This document shows, in pieces, positions 51,503 to 60,553 of a stretch of DNA of 64,000 nt (position 1 is the stretch's first letter; each line of letters begins with the position of its first letter). The stretch is taken from NCBI RefSeq assembly GCF_014851685.1, contig NZ_JACVAC010000007.1:62001-126000 (forward strand), written 5' to 3'. The translations under genes were made by a program, and so were the position numbers. The notes below the pieces were generated by a model, which was not told the DNA's origin, searched no databases, and saw nothing but the letters and a program-made list of their open reading frames with translations. The DNA is from Pseudomonas sp. PDM05 (lineage in GTDB: Bacteria > Pseudomonadota > Gammaproteobacteria > Pseudomonadales > Pseudomonadaceae).

Positions 51503-51748
51503 ATGAACACGTATCGACACACGTTCGCCGCGGTATGCCCTTCTGACGGCGAAACCATTGTTTATCGCCTTGAGCTGAAATCCTTGTCGATGATCCATGT
51601 CGAACATATCCGGGCAGCCACCGCGCTGATTAAAAAAGGCTGGCATGAACAGATCGCCGATCGCCTGGCCGAATCGTTGGGCGGCGACCAAACCATCATT
51701 GCTACCCACCAGGGCGTCGAGATCGAAACAGTGAGGCTCAGCGGATGA
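51503..51748 (+). CDS. Hypothetical phage protein
   Basis: 81 aa, alpha/beta small protein, coupled by ATGA to the TGT-like gene. No motif. Confidence 0.6.
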   Translation: MNTYRHTFAAVCPSDGETIVYRLELKSLSMIHVEHIRAATALIKKGWHEQIADRLAESLGGDQTIIATHQGVEIETVRLSG

Positions 51749-52470
51749 TCCATTACCACGGCACGCCTGTCGGCGGTAAGCGAGAGGATGCGGCAAAGTT
51801 CCTGGCCGGCCGGCACGCGCTGGTGCCGTTCCCACGCAAGGACGATCTTGGGATCGTCGCCGATGTGTGCAAATCGTTTGTTTTCGATAACGGCGCGTTC
51901 ACGGTATGGAAAAAGGGCGGGCAGGTAGACGTCGAGGGTTACACGCGCTGGGTAGAAGACTGGCATCGACACCCCGGTTTCACTTGGGCGCTCATTCCGG
52001 ATGTCATCGACGGCGATGAAGAGGCCAACGACGACCTTGTTCGGCAGTGGCCAGAGGAGCTTCGCGGCGTGCCTGTCTGGCACTTACACGAATCGACTGA
52101 GCGCCTGCAGCGGCTGGCAAGGTGTTGGCGAACGGTTGCCCTTGGCAGTTCTGGGCAATGGGCTACACCGGGCACTGGATCATGGTGGAAGCGGATAGGC
52201 GCGGCGATGGACGCTGTCTGCGACGACCAGGGCCGGCCGATGTGTAGGCTGCACGGGTTGCGGATGCTCGACCCTGCCATCTTCCAGCACCTTCCCTTCG
52301 CTTCAGCCGACTCCACGAACGCTGCGGTTAATGGCGGGAGCATCAGCCGATTCGGAATGTACGCCCCGCCCACTGCGGGCCAGCGCGCCAACGTCATCGC
52401 CGACCGCATTGAGTCGCACAACAGTTCGCCTATCTGGCAGCGAGAAACCCAGACCGAAATGGCGTTGTAA
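51745..52470 (+). CDS. Putative TGT-fold protein, possibly DpdA-like
   Basis: 241 aa. Segments VFDNGAFTVWKKG, WALIPDVIDGDEEAN, GVPVWHLHES, RLHGLRMLDP and FASADSTNAAVNGG suggest a TIM-barrel related to tRNA-guanine transglycosylases and the phage DpdA group, with Asp in FDNGAF and ADSTN as possible active-site residues. DpdA inserts 7-deazaguanines into DNA, which protects phage DNA from restriction. No precursor-synthesis genes are nearby, so host queuosine precursors would be needed. The assignment is tentative. Confidence 0.45.
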   Translation: MIHYHGTPVGGKREDAAKFLAGRHALVPFPRKDDLGIVADVCKSFVFDNGAFTVWKKGGQVDVEGYTRWVEDWHRHPGFTWALIPDVIDGDEEANDDLVRQWPEELRGVPVWHLHESTERLQRLARCWRTVALGSSGQWATPGTGSWWKRIGAAMDAVCDDQGRPMCRLHGLRMLDPAIFQHLPFASADSTNAAVNGGSISRFGMYAPPTAGQRANVIADRIESHNSSPIWQRETQTEMAL

Positions 52471-52515
52471 CTCCCCCACTCCACCGCACGGGCATGGCCC
52501 GGCAAGGAAATTACT

Positions 52516-53142
52516 GTGTCCGAAGTAAAGCGTTACCACGTAACCGAAACAGGGCTTGTAGAGGGTGAATCACTGGGGCGGCTCAGTGTTGTGATGGCGG
52601 CTGACTATGACGCCGCTGTTGAATACATTGCGCGGCTGGAACAGTTGAATGTCCTCGGACAAGAGACTGTGGCCTTGGGGCTCAATACAACCGCCCGCCT
52701 TGTTGCCGAGCGTGACGCCCTGCAACAGCGCCTGACCGCAGCGGATGAGCGGGCGGATCGGCTGGAAGCTCTGACCAATGAGGACCTGATCGCGATTGCA
52801 CGACACGCGGCGTTGAACAGCGTGCATCGCTACAACTACATGCCATGCCTTCCCGAGGAAGCCAACAACTGGGAGCCGCATTATTGGGTGATCGAGGCGA
52901 TGCGTGCAGCACTCAAGCCAGCAGAGTGCTGCACGGTTTCAGCCGAAGACCGGGCACTCCTTGAAGCGGGCGACTACACGCCGGAAGAACTGTTTGGCGT
53001 TGGCGGTAAGCCGTCTTGTCCGAAGTGCGCCAAGTCAACACAGATGCTCCCAGCAGACCACAAGTGCATCGAATGCGACAGCGAGTATTGCCACGGGGTT
53101 TGCGTTGAGCGTGGCGATAGCGATGACCGCCTGATCGGGTAA
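52516..53142 (+). CDS. Hypothetical protein with C-terminal zinc finger
   Basis: 208 aa from GTG (AAGGAAA upstream). A coiled-coil segment lies at about 55-85 and two CxxC pairs near the C terminus (SCPKCAKST, KCIECDSEYC), probably zinc-binding. Not recognised. Confidence 0.6.
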   Translation: MSEVKRYHVTETGLVEGESLGRLSVVMAADYDAAVEYIARLEQLNVLGQETVALGLNTTARLVAERDALQQRLTAADERADRLEALTNEDLIAIARHAALNSVHRYNYMPCLPEEANNWEPHYWVIEAMRAALKPAECCTVSAEDRALLEAGDYTPEELFGVGGKPSCPKCAKSTQMLPADHKCIECDSEYCHGVCVERGDSDDRLIG

Positions 53143-53201
53143 CTCCCCGCCTACTGCTGGTGCCTGCTGGCACTGGCACAACTGATTTGCTGAGGTGATT
53201 T

Positions 53202-53435
53202 ATGAAAACTGACATTGCTAATGGGCTTCAACAGCATATTTGCGACGAGGCGAGGCGCCTGCGGGATATGGCTAGCATGTACGCCATTCAATACGCTGGC
53301 AGTGATGACCCGCTCGATAAGGCGAATTACGCGTGCTATAAGTTTGCGGCTGACGAAGTTCAGAAGCTTCACGCGCCGACTTGCAACGTGCTGCACGCCC
53401 TGGAATCGCAAATCCCGGACGAGGCCAAGCCATGA
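53202..53435 (+). CDS. Small hypothetical protein
   Basis: 77 aa, helical; GAGG precedes the ATG and the stop overlaps the next ATG (ATGA). Not recognised. Confidence 0.6.
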   Translation: MKTDIANGLQQHICDEARRLRDMASMYAIQYAGSDDPLDKANYACYKFAADEVQKLHAPTCNVLHALESQIPDEAKP

Positions 53436-54118
53436 CCAACCAAACGATTGACGGCGTGCTGGTATCGCGTGAGCTACTGGTGCGCCTAAACAACTTGACC
53501 CGCTGGCACTTCGGAAACGAGCCGGAATGCGTTGAGCTGCGCGCCCTGCTGGATGCGCCTGCTGCACCAGTGACGCCTTGCGCCATCGCGGATGCCCTGG
53601 AGTAGTCGCAGTGGCCGAACACCTCGATAGGCAACAAGGTTCTTGTGGCCGCTGCTATTGCCGATCTGCGCAAAGCCGCCCAGCCCCAGGGGGGCGGCGT
53701 GAACTGGAGGGGGGTAGCCGATCAGCAGAAAGAGATCGTCGAGCAGCAACAGAACCTGATCGCCAGTCTGCGCGCCGAGCTTGCAGAGTCGTACCGCATC
53801 GACGGGAAGCCCCAGGTCGAGCCGGTGGCAAATGAGTCAAGAATGGTCCACGCCTTCTGCGAGCATGCAAAGCAATTCACGTTCAAAAACCATCCAGCTA
53901 CGCCCGCTATGTTCCCCATTGGATTCCCTTGGTTTAAAGCTGGGTATGAGCGAGCCTACGCCGAGCAGCCCGCGCCGGTAGCGGTGGTGACGCCTAAGCA
54001 ACTCATTACCGCCATCGAGACCGAGCAGGCCAGGCTTTCCAAGGAAGACTACCTGATGGATTCTGAGGACTGCGTAAAGGTCATTCGCGAAGAAGTAACC
54101 CGCCTCAACACCAAGTAA
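53432..54118 (+). pseudogene. Early gene interrupted by an in-frame amber codon
   Basis: One continuous frame runs from ATG 53432 to 54118 except for a single TAG at 53603-53605. Before it are 57 residues (to PCAIADALE); after it the frame continues with SQWPNTSIGNKVLVAAAIADL... for another 170 residues. Protein-like composition on both sides suggests a gene of about 228 codons split by a nonsense change. A GTG at 53645 could restart translation. Suppression of TAG is an alternative. Confidence 0.6.
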
Positions 54119-54166
54119 CCCCTCCCCCTTACAATGCAAGCTGCAATAGCGGCCGAGGATAGAACT

Positions 54167-54397
54167 GTGCAAAATCAACACACCGCCCTGGTGGGCAACG
54201 CCGAAGTAATCAAGATGCTTGGCATGCAAAGCGTGTCGGGCCTGAACAAGCTGCGGGTGCGGGACAAGACGTTCCCTGCGCCAATCAAAAGCAGCGATGC
54301 ACGCGGCGCCCGCTGCCGCTTCGATCCGGTCGAGGTCGAGCAGTGGATCGCCGACAAGAAGGCGGCGCGTAACCAAGCTGGCAGCACCGATCAATAA
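54167..54397 (+). CDS. AlpA/excisionase-like small HTH protein
   Basis: 76 aa from GTG with GAGGA 7 bp upstream. It has an MerR/AlpA-type HTH (NAEVIKMLGMQSVSGLNKLR) and a wing ending in FDPVEVEQWIADKK, typical of AlpA/Xis proteins. It lies 120 bp from the internal att. In the excised circle it would be next to int across attP, as expected for an excisionase. Confidence 0.7.
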   Translation: MQNQHTALVGNAEVIKMLGMQSVSGLNKLRVRDKTFPAPIKSSDARGARCRFDPVEVEQWIADKKAARNQAGSTDQ

Positions 54398-54450
54398 CCA
54401 CCACTCCCACCCTGCAGGGGCTTCGCAATCCGCGACAGCCCCAGACACAC

Positions 54451-54470
54451 TGTATGGTGGCGTGTATGGC
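54451..54470 (+). repeat. Element 1 right arm-type repeats
   Basis: TGTATGGTGGCGTGTATGGC has the same paired TGTATGG as 16882-16904 near attL, placed 50 bp before the internal att. It supports 54.5 kb as the end of the prophage. Confidence 0.5.
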
Positions 54471-54519
54471 AAACCATCGAACTGCCTTGCAGGCCCCGGA
54501 AACACTGGCGAGTCACAAG

Positions 54520-54538
54520 CCCTCTACCCGCTCCACCT
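54520..54538 (+). repeat. Internal att site between the two elements
   Basis: CCCTCTACCCGCTCCACCT is identical to the tRNA-Gly 3' end plus two bases at attL. It separates the prophage from element 2. Confidence 0.85.
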
Positions 54539-54600
54539 CTCTTCTAACTCATTGATTTCCTAGAAATCTAGTGGGTAGAAAGCGAGATAGTCACGTAGTC

Positions 54601-54622
54601 CTCCTACAAAGGGCTCCTACAA
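54601..54622 (+). repeat. Element 2 left arm-type repeats
   Basis: Two copies of CTCCTACAA start at 54601 and 54614, 13 bp apart, ending 1 bp before the GTG start of the integrase. The identical arrangement occurs at 63809-63830. Integrase binding here would also repress its own translation-start region. Confidence 0.7.
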
Positions 54623-54623
54623 C

Positions 54624-56588
54624 GTGACGCAGCGCAACAACCTCTACCGCCGTTCGAGCGGAATCTACGTCCTTCGCATCACCGTCCCGGCTCGCTATCG
54701 CTTTCAATTGGGTCAGAGAGAAATTCACGCGTCTACCCGAACCACTGATCTCAGCGCAGCGAAGGCTGTAGCATTGCACCTAATGGCGCGATGGCATTCA
54801 TGCATAAGTGAGCTGAAAAAAGTGAATGAGACGAAGGTGATTGAGGGGAGCCCTCTGCTAGCAGGACCCGGGCTAATCAGCATCCAAGATTTTTGCGATA
54901 CCTTTGAGGTTGTGCCCGCGCTGGTGCTTGGAGAGATCCTGAACCACAAAATTCCCATCGTATGCAGGCTGAATGCCCATCCAATATATTGGGTTGACGA
55001 TTACACAATAGTGGACAGGGAAGAAGATACCGGCGGCTTTGTCTTGGACAGTGCATTTGAGTTGGGCATACCGCAAACCTTCACTGGACACCTCAGACCT
55101 TTCCATCGCAGCCATACGATTGCAAATATAATTGAATGTGGTTACTCCGACGAAACTGCGTTTCGCTTCAAGCTAAATGCTCGGACAGCAGCCTTCTGTG
55201 ACCTACCCGGTATACGGTTTACTACCAGCTCGGTTTTTATCACAAAGATTCAGGCCGAAAGAATCAGGGCTCCTTGGGTAAAAGTCTTAGTGGACAAAGC
55301 CGCGCCACTAGCATCCACCTCAGCCCCAACGGCAGTCATTTCCACCATCTCGGCTCCACCATCACTACCTTATGAATGCTGTAGATCGGATCGTGCCAAA
55401 GAACTCGTTTCATCTTTAATGGATCAGTTCTTGACGAGGAAAAAAATCAAGTGGAAACCCGATCAGCAGAAGAGAATGGCTACCCAATGTGGTGCATTTG
55501 TAGACCTCATGAACGACCCTCCATTGGGAACTCTAAACCGACAACTGATTTGGGACTACGAGGCAAAACTTCGGAAAATGCCAGAAAATAGGTATAGCGC
55601 TGCTCGTCGCCATAAAACCCAAGACGCAAATCAGCTACTCGCAATGGCCGAGGAACACGCAGAAACTCGCCTTTCATCTGCGAGTGTTGAACGCTACATG
55701 GACTCACTGTCGAGTATGTTCGCATGGGCGGTCGACAATATGATTCTCACTCTAAACCCGGCAAAAAGAGCAATTGAAAAATCGAAAAAAACCACCCGAA
55801 ATCAAGATGATCGCTTCTTATTTGAAAAGGTATACCTTGACAAGATCTTTTCTGCACCTTGGTTTTCAACAGGAACGGGTGAAAGAAACAAACAAGGAAG
55901 GTTCTATCAATTCCGTCCTCACTTCTACTGGCTACCATTGCTCGGACTCTACACAGGCGGCAGAGTAAATGAGCTCTGCCAACTTTATATTGACGACATA
56001 AAACTCTCCGAATCCGGAGTGTATTATCTTGACTTCAATCTCGACACCCCTGACAAAATGGATTCGGATGTGCGTGATTGCGTCGTTACTGATGGTTCAG
56101 ATAAATCCTTAAAGACTGTCAACTCCAAACGAATCATCCCCCTTCACCCTCACGTAATAGAGTTAGGATTTCCGGCCTATGTCAAAGCGTTATCTAAGGC
56201 GGGCCACAATCGCCTGTTCCCAGAGCTCAAACGTGATGCAATTAAAGGTTACGGTAAACCAGCAGGGAGTTGGTTCAACGAGCGTTTCCTTGGCAAACAG
56301 TTACTCGTCCCCCGTGACGGCAAGCGAACCTTCCACTCTTTCAGACATAACTTCATTACTGCTTTGAACCAGCAAGGGGTTCCGTCTGACATCATTGCTC
56401 AGCTGGCAGGTCATATCAGAGGTTCAACAGAGACTACAGGTCGTTATAGGAAGGATGCCGAAGCGGACTTATTGTTAACTTACGTAAAGCTACTTAACTA
56501 TGAACTTCCGCAAATACAGCCTTTTATCATTTCAGATGGACTGGATGCGATCATTGATGCATTGCGACGAAAGGCTCATGCATTTTAA
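54624..56588 (+). CDS. int: Large tyrosine recombinase of element 2 (DUF6538 type)
   Basis: 654 aa from GTG. The N-terminal DUF6538-like domain is NLYRRSSGIYVLRITVPARY. A long variable middle and a core-binding region (about 260-390) follow. The catalytic domain has Arg in LYTGGRVNELCQL, the HxxR box in FHSFRHNF, a second His in LAGHIRGS and Tyr in TTGRYRK. Integrases of this class often mark defence islands at tRNA genes. Visibly more AT-rich than the prophage. Confidence 0.9.
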   Translation: MTQRNNLYRRSSGIYVLRITVPARYRFQLGQREIHASTRTTDLSAAKAVALHLMARWHSCISELKKVNETKVIEGSPLLAGPGLISIQDFCDTFEVVPALVLGEILNHKIPIVCRLNAHPIYWVDDYTIVDREEDTGGFVLDSAFELGIPQTFTGHLRPFHRSHTIANIIECGYSDETAFRFKLNARTAAFCDLPGIRFTTSSVFITKIQAERIRAPWVKVLVDKAAPLASTSAPTAVISTISAPPSLPYECCRSDRAKELVSSLMDQFLTRKKIKWKPDQQKRMATQCGAFVDLMNDPPLGTLNRQLIWDYEAKLRKMPENRYSAARRHKTQDANQLLAMAEEHAETRLSSASVERYMDSLSSMFAWAVDNMILTLNPAKRAIEKSKKTTRNQDDRFLFEKVYLDKIFSAPWFSTGTGERNKQGRFYQFRPHFYWLPLLGLYTGGRVNELCQLYIDDIKLSESGVYYLDFNLDTPDKMDSDVRDCVVTDGSDKSLKTVNSKRIIPLHPHVIELGFPAYVKALSKAGHNRLFPELKRDAIKGYGKPAGSWFNERFLGKQLLVPRDGKRTFHSFRHNFITALNQQGVPSDIIAQLAGHIRGSTETTGRYRKDAEADLLLTYVKLLNYELPQIQPFIISDGLDAIIDALRRKAHAF

Positions 56589-56844
56589 CAGCAAGAGCTC
56601 CATAGATAGAGCTAAATCTAGTTTGTAGACAGACTCCAATGCGGAGGAAATCGCACGCCAAATTCTTACTTATCTTTTCAGGATGCTCTATAGCTATCAG
56701 TCATCCAGCCTTGATAGCGAGGCACCATGGCTCCTCGTAACCGAGGCATTTCGCCAGCAATATGGTGGCAAAATGATTTGACATGTGGTATCTCGTGTTT
56801 GTAACCACACCGATCTACACCGTGACAATGCCAAGGACGCACAA

Positions 56845-59733
56845 ATGAAATATGAGTTCCCTGATAATCACTGCCTTACACAGAACGTTATAACCAAATT
56901 ATCGTTGTTTGATGGTGAAGTATCTTTTACGGATGCTCAGTTTGGGGCCCTAGATTACGGTGTAGGAAGAGGAGAGAGCCTACTCGTAGTCTCACCGACT
57001 TCGACTGGGAAGACTCTGATTGGCCTATGGGGTATCGCGCAGAATCTGGAACGAGGTGCTAACGCGGTTTACCTGGTCACACACCGCGCATTAGCACAGC
57101 AAAAAATGTCCGACTTTCGTAGTCAACTACTCAACGACTTCTTAGGTGGTGATCATTCTTCCTTGGTGCTCGCTACAGGAGACTCTGTCAAAGACGCAGC
57201 CGGTGAAAATTGTGCAGATCCTTTGGGGGCCCGCGTTTTAGTTGCTACATATGAAAAATATCTTGCTCTGCTGTCTGCTTCCGGTATCCCATCTGATATG
57301 CGTAATACTGTAGTCGTATGCGACGAGATACAAATTATTGCAGATGAGAGCCGTGGGCAAAGCGTTGAAGTTTTGCTTTCGTTACTTAGGAGAGTTGGAT
57401 GGTTGCAATTTATTGGTCTCTCGGCAGTTCTCGACACTAAAGATGCAAGGGAGTTGAGCGACTGGCTAGGAGTTAAGTTACTACTGAGCCCTGCTCGCGA
57501 AAAACATATCGAATACAGCTGCCATACTCCAAGCGGGCTAATCTCGGCGAATACAGGCCAGCCAGATCTCCTTGTCGGACCGATACCACAGTCCCCCAAC
57601 ATACTAGATGCTATTGCTCTAGTTAAACATGTGGTAAAGCATGAGTCCGGCAGCCTCCCCTTAATAGTATTCTGCATGACCGTGAAGGATACTTATACTC
57701 TAGCAGAGTTACTTTTGGGTCCCACCCCGCCCGCTCAGGGCAGCCTAGATTTTGACGGTTTACCGGCCACATTTGCAAATGAGTTCCTATCTAGATCCAT
57801 GGATAAAAGAATCGCCATTCACAACGCCGATCTAACAGACGAAGAGCGCGGAGTTGTTGAAGCAAAGCTTTTGAGTAAAGAATTAGATGTTGTATTCGCC
57901 ACTACCACTCTGGCAGCAGGTGTTAACTTCCCATTAGCATCTGCGGTTTTTTCAAAATTCTCAAGATATAACTTCCCCCGAAAAACAAATATCCCGATTG
58001 ACTCTGCTGAATTCCACAACATGGCAGGCAGGGTCGGCAGAATGGGATATGATGGAGTAAGTGGGAAAATATTTTATTTTGCCAAATCTCAATCCGAAGC
58101 CATAGAAGCGCGGAAATATCTTAACTTTGGCTCTATGCCGTTGATCAAAGCTAGAATAAGCCCCGATCGATTCAATCTACTTGCACTACAGTTAGTTTCG
58201 TCTGGACTGTGTGTGACAGAGGGGCAGGTAGCAGAGCTTATACTAGGCACATTTAGCGCAATAAGAGAATTAGATAAGAACCCCGTAGCTTATCAACGTT
58301 GGCCAGACCGTATATCTCAAGCTGTAGGGGAGCTTGTAACGCAAGGCTATCTGCTGCTATCAGATTCAAAGCAGCTGTCGGCTACCATCGTAGGAAAAGC
58401 AGTTGGCTTGAGCGGCCTGACACCTGAAACTTCCACATATTTACTTAAATACATTTGTGAAAAGCAAGATTCGCTAACATACTGCCTGCCGCAGATTGAC
58501 AATCCTGGCAACATGGACAAGTTAATTTTCCTTCTCTTTTCCGCTGCATTGAACAGCCCGGAGTTCGTGCCTATGAACGGAAAAGGAGTAACTCGAAACT
58601 TACCGTGGGCGCTTGAAAAATACTCTCTATTCAATGCTGATATTTACAAGGACAGTTTGGCTGAAACCGTGTGGAGAGCAAACCTCAAACCTGTTAACGC
58701 CGCTCATATTTGCTCGACGTGGGCGAAGGGAGCTCAGTTGAAGGATCTAGAAGGACTAACACCTGACCTCAGAGCTGGCGCGATTAGAAGCTTAATTCGT
58801 GATCTTAGTTGGGTGCTTCAGGGGTTGGCTTCTATTTTGACCGCCGTTGTTGATCGAAGAACACCAACTGAACTACTTCCATCGGTCATAACAAATACTA
58901 TGCCCGACCTTAGAAAGCTGGCGAGGCTTCCGCGAGTCATCAGGCGGGTGATCATGCGCCTCACATTTGGCTTGCCAGACAACGTGCTCTGGCTTATGGA
59001 GCTAAATGCCGACTCCGAGAAATATAAGCTCCAGCGTGAAGAAATACTTGCCTTTGACGCCGCTGGCTATTCAAGTCCTCAGAAGCTGATGCTTGGATCG
59101 CAGGAAGCTGACGATTGCCGCAAGGAAGTTTTTATAAAAGCGAAGCCCGCCCCCGTAGTAAAGGCAAATTGGCTGAGAGATTCCGTGCGCGATTGGAAAA
59201 CAGAGTCCCGCAAAAAATCTTCAAAATATCATATTAAACGCGCAATGAACTTAGATAGCCTTGTTTACTTTAAAGACTACTACGAATCACTCGGAGACTT
59301 CTTCGAACTCGCATTTGAGCGACTGTTAGATCATCTGGGTATAAACTATACCAAGTTGGATTCCAATAAAACCACTGGTGCGCCAGACTATTTGATAAGC
59401 CTTGACGGGTCACCAGACCTTATCTTTGAGCTAAAATCAAAACAAGGGGATAAACTCGTTGATTACAACGGCGCTACTGAGGTTCTCTCAGCATCTGAAA
59501 TACATGGCTACAAGGATACTTCCTGCGTGACTTTATGCCATCCCGGTGTTGATCCAAGTGTGCCGTTAGCAATCAACTCATGCACAAGATTAAGCATAGT
59601 CGAAAGCCATGATTTAGCGGAGGCGTTGCTGCGTTTACGGCAAGGTTATTTGACCCAAATGCAGCTTTGGCAATGGCTGACTACGCCCGGCCAGGCAGTA
59701 TCTGACGATCTCCCGTTTGTTGAATATGATTGA
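56845..59733 (+). CDS. Ski2-like SF2 helicase fused to PD-(D/E)xK nuclease
   Basis: 962 aa from ATG 56845 (AAGGA 7 bp upstream; a GTG 60 bp earlier is weaker). The helicase core has motif I PTSTGKT (51-57), motif Ia LVTHRALAQQ, motif II DEIQ (160-163), motif III GLSAVL (191-196), motif V FATTTLAAGVNFP (351-363) and motif VI HNMAGRVGR (391-399), the Ski2/Hel308 pattern. The C-terminal domain (about 815-930) has PD848-x13-E862-L-K864, a canonical PD-(D/E)xK site. A single-chain helicase-nuclease in a small integrative element suggests anti-phage defence. No named system is recognised. Confidence 0.85.
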   Translation: MKYEFPDNHCLTQNVITKLSLFDGEVSFTDAQFGALDYGVGRGESLLVVSPTSTGKTLIGLWGIAQNLERGANAVYLVTHRALAQQKMSDFRSQLLNDFLGGDHSSLVLATGDSVKDAAGENCADPLGARVLVATYEKYLALLSASGIPSDMRNTVVVCDEIQIIADESRGQSVEVLLSLLRRVGWLQFIGLSAVLDTKDARELSDWLGVKLLLSPAREKHIEYSCHTPSGLISANTGQPDLLVGPIPQSPNILDAIALVKHVVKHESGSLPLIVFCMTVKDTYTLAELLLGPTPPAQGSLDFDGLPATFANEFLSRSMDKRIAIHNADLTDEERGVVEAKLLSKELDVVFATTTLAAGVNFPLASAVFSKFSRYNFPRKTNIPIDSAEFHNMAGRVGRMGYDGVSGKIFYFAKSQSEAIEARKYLNFGSMPLIKARISPDRFNLLALQLVSSGLCVTEGQVAELILGTFSAIRELDKNPVAYQRWPDRISQAVGELVTQGYLLLSDSKQLSATIVGKAVGLSGLTPETSTYLLKYICEKQDSLTYCLPQIDNPGNMDKLIFLLFSAALNSPEFVPMNGKGVTRNLPWALEKYSLFNADIYKDSLAETVWRANLKPVNAAHICSTWAKGAQLKDLEGLTPDLRAGAIRSLIRDLSWVLQGLASILTAVVDRRTPTELLPSVITNTMPDLRKLARLPRVIRRVIMRLTFGLPDNVLWLMELNADSEKYKLQREEILAFDAAGYSSPQKLMLGSQEADDCRKEVFIKAKPAPVVKANWLRDSVRDWKTESRKKSSKYHIKRAMNLDSLVYFKDYYESLGDFFELAFERLLDHLGINYTKLDSNKTTGAPDYLISLDGSPDLIFELKSKQGDKLVDYNGATEVLSASEIHGYKDTSCVTLCHPGVDPSVPLAINSCTRLSIVESHDLAEALLRLRQGYLTQMQLWQWLTTPGQAVSDDLPFVEYD

Positions 59734-59785
59734 TACTCCTTGACATCTGCTCACTAGCCCCGTCAAGGGATCGCGTGCAGTATGT

Positions 59786-59832
59786 ATTTATGACCTGGGG
59801 AGGTGACCCCTCTCCAGTTGTAATTCATAAAT
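59786..59832. repeat. Nested inverted repeat after the helicase gene
   Basis: ATTTATGA (59786-59793) and TCATAAAT (59825-59832) flank CTGGGGAGG (59795-59803)/CCTCTCCAG (59809-59817). It can fold as a two-step hairpin: a terminator-like or operator structure. Confidence 0.5.
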
Positions 59833-59892
59833 CCTGCCACTATGCCAACAAACGACCGTTTTCTGGCATCCATAACAGCCTCGCCCAAGACC

Positions 59893-59955
59893 TGTCAGAA
59901 AATTAGCCTTGGCTTTCCTGGCATGGCGTCCTATTTTCGACACCGTTTTCTAACA
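59893..59955. promoter_or_regulatory. Res-like half sites upstream of the serine recombinase
   Basis: TGTCAGAAAAT (59893-59903) and two inverted relatives, ATTTTCGACA (59933-59942) and GTTTTCTAACA (59945-59955), share a TGTYRGAAAA core just before the recombinase start. Resolvase genes commonly carry such subsites in their promoter. Confidence 0.45.
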
Positions 59956-59974
59956 CCTCAAAGGGCACGGGCAA

Positions 59975-60553
59975 ATGGCTACTACTTTCGCTTATGGCAG
60001 AGTATCTACAGGACTGCAAGAGACCCTCAACCAACGTATAGAGCTAGAGAACGCTGGATGGGTCATAGATTTCTGGTTCTCAGACACAGTGAGCGGGAAA
60101 ACCCACGCAGCTCAGCGCCCGGCATTCCGAGAGCTTTTGAGTAAGATCCGGGATGGGGAAACACTCGTAGTGTCCAAGCTAGACCGGCTAGGGAGAGATG
60201 CGATTGATATTCTTCAAACCGTTCGAATGCTCGGCGAACGCAGCATCCGAGTCGTTGTGCAACAGTTAGGGTCGACCGACCTAACCTCTCCAGCAGGAAA
60301 GCTATTGCTATCAATGCTTGCAGCAGTTGCTGAAATGGAACGGGACTTACTAATCGAACGCACTCAGGCGGGACTGGTAAGAGCCAAGGCACAAGGAAAA
60401 CAGCTTGGCAGGCCGCCCAAGCTCACGCAGAGACAGCGTTCCGAAATCACGACAGCTCTCGACGAGGGCATGAGCATCAGCGCTCTATCGAAGTTATACG
60501 CGGTCTCAAGGGCGACCATCGCCGGGGTCAAGGCCGATCAGAAACATCCATGA
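59975..60553 (+). CDS. Serine recombinase (resolvase/invertase family)
   Basis: 192 aa. The catalytic Ser11 is in AYGRVSTGLQ, with active-site Args in KLDRLGRD and MERDLLIERT. The long E helix and C-terminal HTH (about 145-185: SISALSKLYAVSRATIAGVK) are those of Tn3/Hin-type small serine recombinases. It could resolve multimers or invert DNA in element 2. No transposase is near it. Confidence 0.92.
   Translation: MATTFAYGRVSTGLQETLNQRIELENAGWVIDFWFSDTVSGKTHAAQRPAFRELLSKIRDGETLVVSKLDRLGRDAIDILQTVRMLGERSIRVVVQQLGSTDLTSPAGKLLLSMLAAVAEMERDLLIERTQAGLVRAKAQGKQLGRPPKLTQRQRSEITTALDEGMSISALSKLYAVSRATIAGVKADQKHP

Noticed and set aside
59893..59935. A hix/gix-type inversion site around CCTTGG at about 59907
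   Set aside because: The palindrome is imperfect at the centre and no second copy with invertible DNA is seen.
59842..60144. 100-aa frame overlapping the serine recombinase start
   Set aside because: The recombinase frame has the catalytic motifs; this one is an overlapping shadow.
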